Below, one piece after another: positions 61,172 through 64,000 of a DNA stretch of 64,000 bases. The DNA lies in the NCBI GenBank assembly GCA_905331475.1, contig CAJNYU010000609.1, positions 89,959-153,958 of the forward strand, written 5' to 3'. This DNA is from Rotaria socialis. Its lineage: Eukaryota; Rotifera; Eurotatoria; Philodinida; Philodinidae. The notes beneath the pieces are model-generated. The model was given only the letters and a program-made list of their open reading frames with translations, did not search any database and was not told the origin of the DNA. A program made the position numbers and the translations under genes. Position 1 is the stretch's first letter. Each line of letters opens with the position of its first letter.

Positions 61172-61486
61172 ACTTAATAATAATACTTTTGGTAAGCTGT
61201 AATAAGCGTGTTGAAATAATTTATAAAGAGACTGGATTATCACCAATAAGCGTGTATGTTTCAAATAAAGTGCGAGGAAGCAATAGGATCATAGCATGAG
61301 AACTGATAAGAACAATAAGTTGAGGATAACGAGTGTAAAGATTAACATTAATCTTGATATAACACCGAGAGAAAAAAAATAACACTGAACAGGACGAATA
61401 GAGAAAAAAAACGAATCGAGGGGGAAAATCTTCTCGTGTTCGACGAATTGTGGTCGAAATGTATCACGAAGGGTCACGGCACCAAT

Positions 61487-61653
61487 TGTTAGATAGTTAC
61501 GTTTTCCTAACTCTTTATTTCTTCAAACCGACTTCAACTAGAATCACTTCAACTATAACTTCTTCCAATCCGACTTCACTTAGGTCTCTTGACCAATAGA
61601 TAGATATGAGAACAATGAGAGGTAGTGGTCGCAGATAGCGCCACTACCTAACA
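61487..61653 (-). repeat. 5' LTR (167 bp)
   Basis: Mate of 59812-59963. On the minus strand it begins TGTTAGGTAGTGGCG, ends CTATCTAACA and is followed by the primer-binding site. It carries an extra CTAGAATCACTTCAA-like stretch absent from the 3' LTR. Confidence 0.85.
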
Positions 61654-63608
61654 TATACCTATCCATTTATTAATAAACACTTTGAATAAAATTATGAAAT
61701 AAAAAACCCTTAAAACAGTTTCATGTACCCTTTTTAAATTCGTATACCCTTACGATAGCAAACCCTTCAACTCATATACCCTTCATAGGGTATATGACAT
61801 GCGCTTAAACCCTTCAAGGGTTTATAGGAAAAAAAATCAAGGGCAAGCGTTCATTATTCTGCCCTCTTTTTACAGTGTACTCCGGTATTACTTAAATCTT
61901 CAAGAACAATTAAATTTTTGGACTCATGTAGTATTAAATAAAATAGATTCATACTAGCATGCGCTGGTCACATTTTGATAGTTTATTGGAAATAGATGTT
62001 AAACTCTAGAGCAAAGCGTTGACGGAAGTGCATCGTACACGAACTTCAAAATAAAAGCAAATATGCAATAAATTACAATGATGAACTGTGAGTCCATTTT
62101 TTCTTGCCATGGAACTTAATACAGCAGTGATTTTATATTTTATTTAAGGTCTATTTTGATACATATTGATTTAATATAAGCAATCTAGCGCGTGCTGTTT
62201 CGTAAAAACTATCATGGATGTCTTTAAAACTAGTTTGATATGAAAAGGTAAACACTTTTATCATCTATTTTTGCGAAAAAGCGAAAATAATTTTAAAAAA
62301 TCTAGACCGGCCGGCTTGGAATAAGTCACTTGTACCGGCCGGTATACCTGTCGGTCAGGAATCCTAGACTGGACCAGCCGTTTACCGTTACCAATTGCAA
62401 CACTGAGGCATATATATATAGTTTTCCAAATTGTAAAATGTACTGAATTTAAAAAAAACCAGAGCCATCTAAATCTTTTCATATTATAGTGTTATATTAG
62501 TTTATTTTAATTATACTTCTGTTAGTTGTAAATTAAGTAAAGATAATTTAATTGTTAAATGAGTATACGACGATTTTAGTGTAAAACTAAACTAAAACAT
62601 AATATGAAAAAATCTAGTCTCTGTACCATAGAAATAGATTTTTATTTTTACACTTACGCTTGAGTTTTTAAATTCAACGAATCAATTTCATTTTCTAATA
62701 GTAAAAAGATATTGCCCCGAAAAATGTTGGAATTTTCTTAATTTATTTTATTTAAAGTTGTCTAAATCAATTGCGTCTATGTAAAAGATAATTTTTTTTA
62801 CTATCTAAAATGAAAAAAATTGAGAATGAAACTATAAAATACCGTCTTAGAATAATTATGAATGTGTAGGTGGTGAGGTCTCAATCCTACGGCTCAATAG
62901 TTTTGGCAATTGGTAAGTGTCATATTGTATACATTTTCGAATCTAACCTTCATCGATACATGTTTTCAGTTAGACAAGTCCAGATTCATCCACTATATAA
63001 GGTAGCAACCTGTTATATAATCGTCTCAGACACGGTTAGCTTTTCATTTTTGTATTGTTTTTGAATGGGCGACAGGTACGCTAGCTACGACTAGTGTTAT
63101 CAGACTTCATGACGATCGTCAATCAGAACACCAGAATGTAAACGCAAAACGTTCGAAAACTCGGACTAGTCCGAAACGAGTACTTTCAGAGACAAAGCAT
63201 AGTCGAGACGGGTTAACATGAATAGAAATACACTTATCACTCAACCCGGATTTTGATCACTCTCAATGTGTGTCTTTGCTGTCAGGAGACAAACTAAATG
63301 TATGAAACTGCGAGCTAACTGAGTTAAAATTAAAAAAATAATTGTTTCGATCAAGCCATTGAATCCAGAGGTGGAGAAAATTCACAAATGTATCTTTTGG
63401 ATTAATCTGATCTAAATGTTAATGAAACTTTGCCGATTATTTTACGATCAAAATCAAACACTGTGTTGAATTACTTAATATACTCTTGAAATCGGCTAAT
63501 ATGAACGAGCTACTGTAAATCATCTTAACAATCTCGATGGCAATTATCAATCATTTCTCCTTTGTATTTTTCTTGAACACAGATCCACGCCGAAAAGTCG
63601 TTTACCAA
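61654..63608. other. Intergenic with short palindromes
   Basis: Two adjacent palindromes, around ATACCCTTCATAGGGTAT (61775-61794) and AAACCCTTCAAGGGTTTA (61806-61824), sit in sequence rich in ACCCTT words (61700-61860). ACCGGCCGG occurs twice at 62305-62345 within an imperfect inverted repeat. No gene is supported. Confidence 0.5.
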
Positions 63609-63752
63609 GGGGGAAACGGCGGATTCCCAGGATTCCGGATCCCATGGGAATCCCGAGAATACCTGAAATCTTGTGGAAATCCCGGGAATCTCGTGGGAAT
63701 CCCGGGAATCCCTGGAATCCCATGGGAATCCATGGAATCCCGGGGAAATCCG
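63609..63752. repeat. GC-rich GGGAATCCC repeat block
   Basis: About 145 bp built of variants of the self-complementary word GGGAATCCC (GGAATCCC, GGGAATCTC, CCCATGGGAATCC), so both strands read alike. Open frames on both strands encode Gly-Ile-Pro-type repeats purely as a consequence. It is sharply GC-richer than its surroundings and probably the core of a MITE. Confidence 0.75.
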
Positions 63753-64000
63753 GTATACGTCCCAGAAATAACTAATGTAGACGTCTCAAAAACACTTAAC
63801 ATATAGCTTTTGCTCACACATATCAAAAGTCATTGCATTCATTTAGTATGTTAAAGCACATTCCTCTAAAAAACTATGGTAGAGATACGAAAAATAAGTC
63901 ATCTTTAAATGAGATATTAAACTCAGTTCACAATGTCGACTCAGAAACCCAAGTAATAACCAATTTCTTGATAGACTGGACAAATTACAAGAGTTTATAA

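Larger units (their letters stand above)
59812..61653 (-). mobile_element. Compact LTR retrotransposon (1.84 kb), non-autonomous
   Basis: Direct terminal repeats lie at 61487-61653 (5' LTR on the minus strand, 167 bp) and 59812-59963 (3' LTR, 152 bp). Both begin TGTTAG or its symmetric counterpart and end near TACA/AACA. Two bases inside the 5' LTR, minus-strand TGGTGCCGTGACCC is a tRNA-primer-binding-type sequence. Next to the 3' LTR is the polypurine tract AAAGGGTGGAGG. The interior carries only a gag-like frame; no protease, reverse transcriptase or integrase is visible, so it needs another element's enzymes. The LTRs differ by a roughly 15-bp indel and a few substitutions, indicating some age. 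No clean target-site duplication was found. Confidence 0.85.

Noticed and set aside
61700..61860. Telomere-like repeat
   Set aside because: ACCCTT words are irregular and in both orientations, not a tandem telomeric array.

Overview
The window is an AT-rich stretch of a metazoan nuclear genome. It has GT-AG introns mostly of 50-70 bp, unmistakably animal genes (an MITF/TFE-type bHLH-zipper factor, PRMT5, a USP deubiquitinase, an STMP1-like micropeptide, a PLAAT/LRAT-fold enzyme), bacterial-looking enzymes that carry introns, and many small transposable elements. A bdelloid rotifer (Rotaria/Adineta type) fits this mix best, but that is inference. I saw no rRNA, tRNA or CRISPR. Exon structures were built by hand from splice signals, reading-frame continuity and family alignment remembered from knowledge, not from transcripts.

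Layout. 1-9.1 kb holds two cupin genes on the minus strand, one with a signal-peptide exon recovered about 500 bp upstream, followed on the plus strand by a two-exon gene fusing a DUF2252-like domain to a class A flavin monooxygenase. 12.5-14.9 kb is a complete ten-exon MITF/TFE-like gene (481 aa, minus), with possible upstream exons near 16.3 and 18.2 kb. 18.85-20.86 kb is a 5'-truncated non-LTR retrotransposon with a perfect 12-bp target-site duplication and a broken reverse transcriptase. 22.9-25.7 kb is an intronless 940-aa membrane protein of unknown function. 25.9-27.2 kb is a hAT-like element with a second hAT-like element inserted in it.

27.9-35.2 kb is a head-to-head pair: a complete 15-exon PRMT5 gene (615 aa, minus) and a complete 8-exon USP31/USP43-like gene (988 aa, plus), with 481 bp between their start codons. 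37-41.5 kb is gene-poor and contains a TA-flanked MITE, a long inverted repeat and a hAT-like element. 44.9-48.2 kb encodes a 968-aa AT-hook, glutamine-rich protein in five exons. 49.0-50.3 kb is a nested cluster of TA-flanked palindromic MITEs sharing the terminus CCCAGGTCGAA. A 51-codon STMP1-like gene follows at 50.84 kb. 51-55 kb is low-complexity sequence with one possible small two-exon gene.

55.8-59.3 kb carries two plus-strand genes: a cysteine-rich NALF/FAM155-like membrane protein and a PLAAT-like acyltransferase/phospholipase. 59.8-61.65 kb is a compact LTR retrotransposon with LTRs, primer-binding site and polypurine tract but only a gag-like ORF. The rest holds short palindromes and a GC-rich GGGAATCCC repeat near 63.6 kb.

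The host genes look like unrelated housekeeping and signalling genes rather than a pathway. The possible functional unit is the first 9 kb, where two small-molecule-type cupins lie close to the fused flavoenzyme; a shared role is not shown by the sequence.
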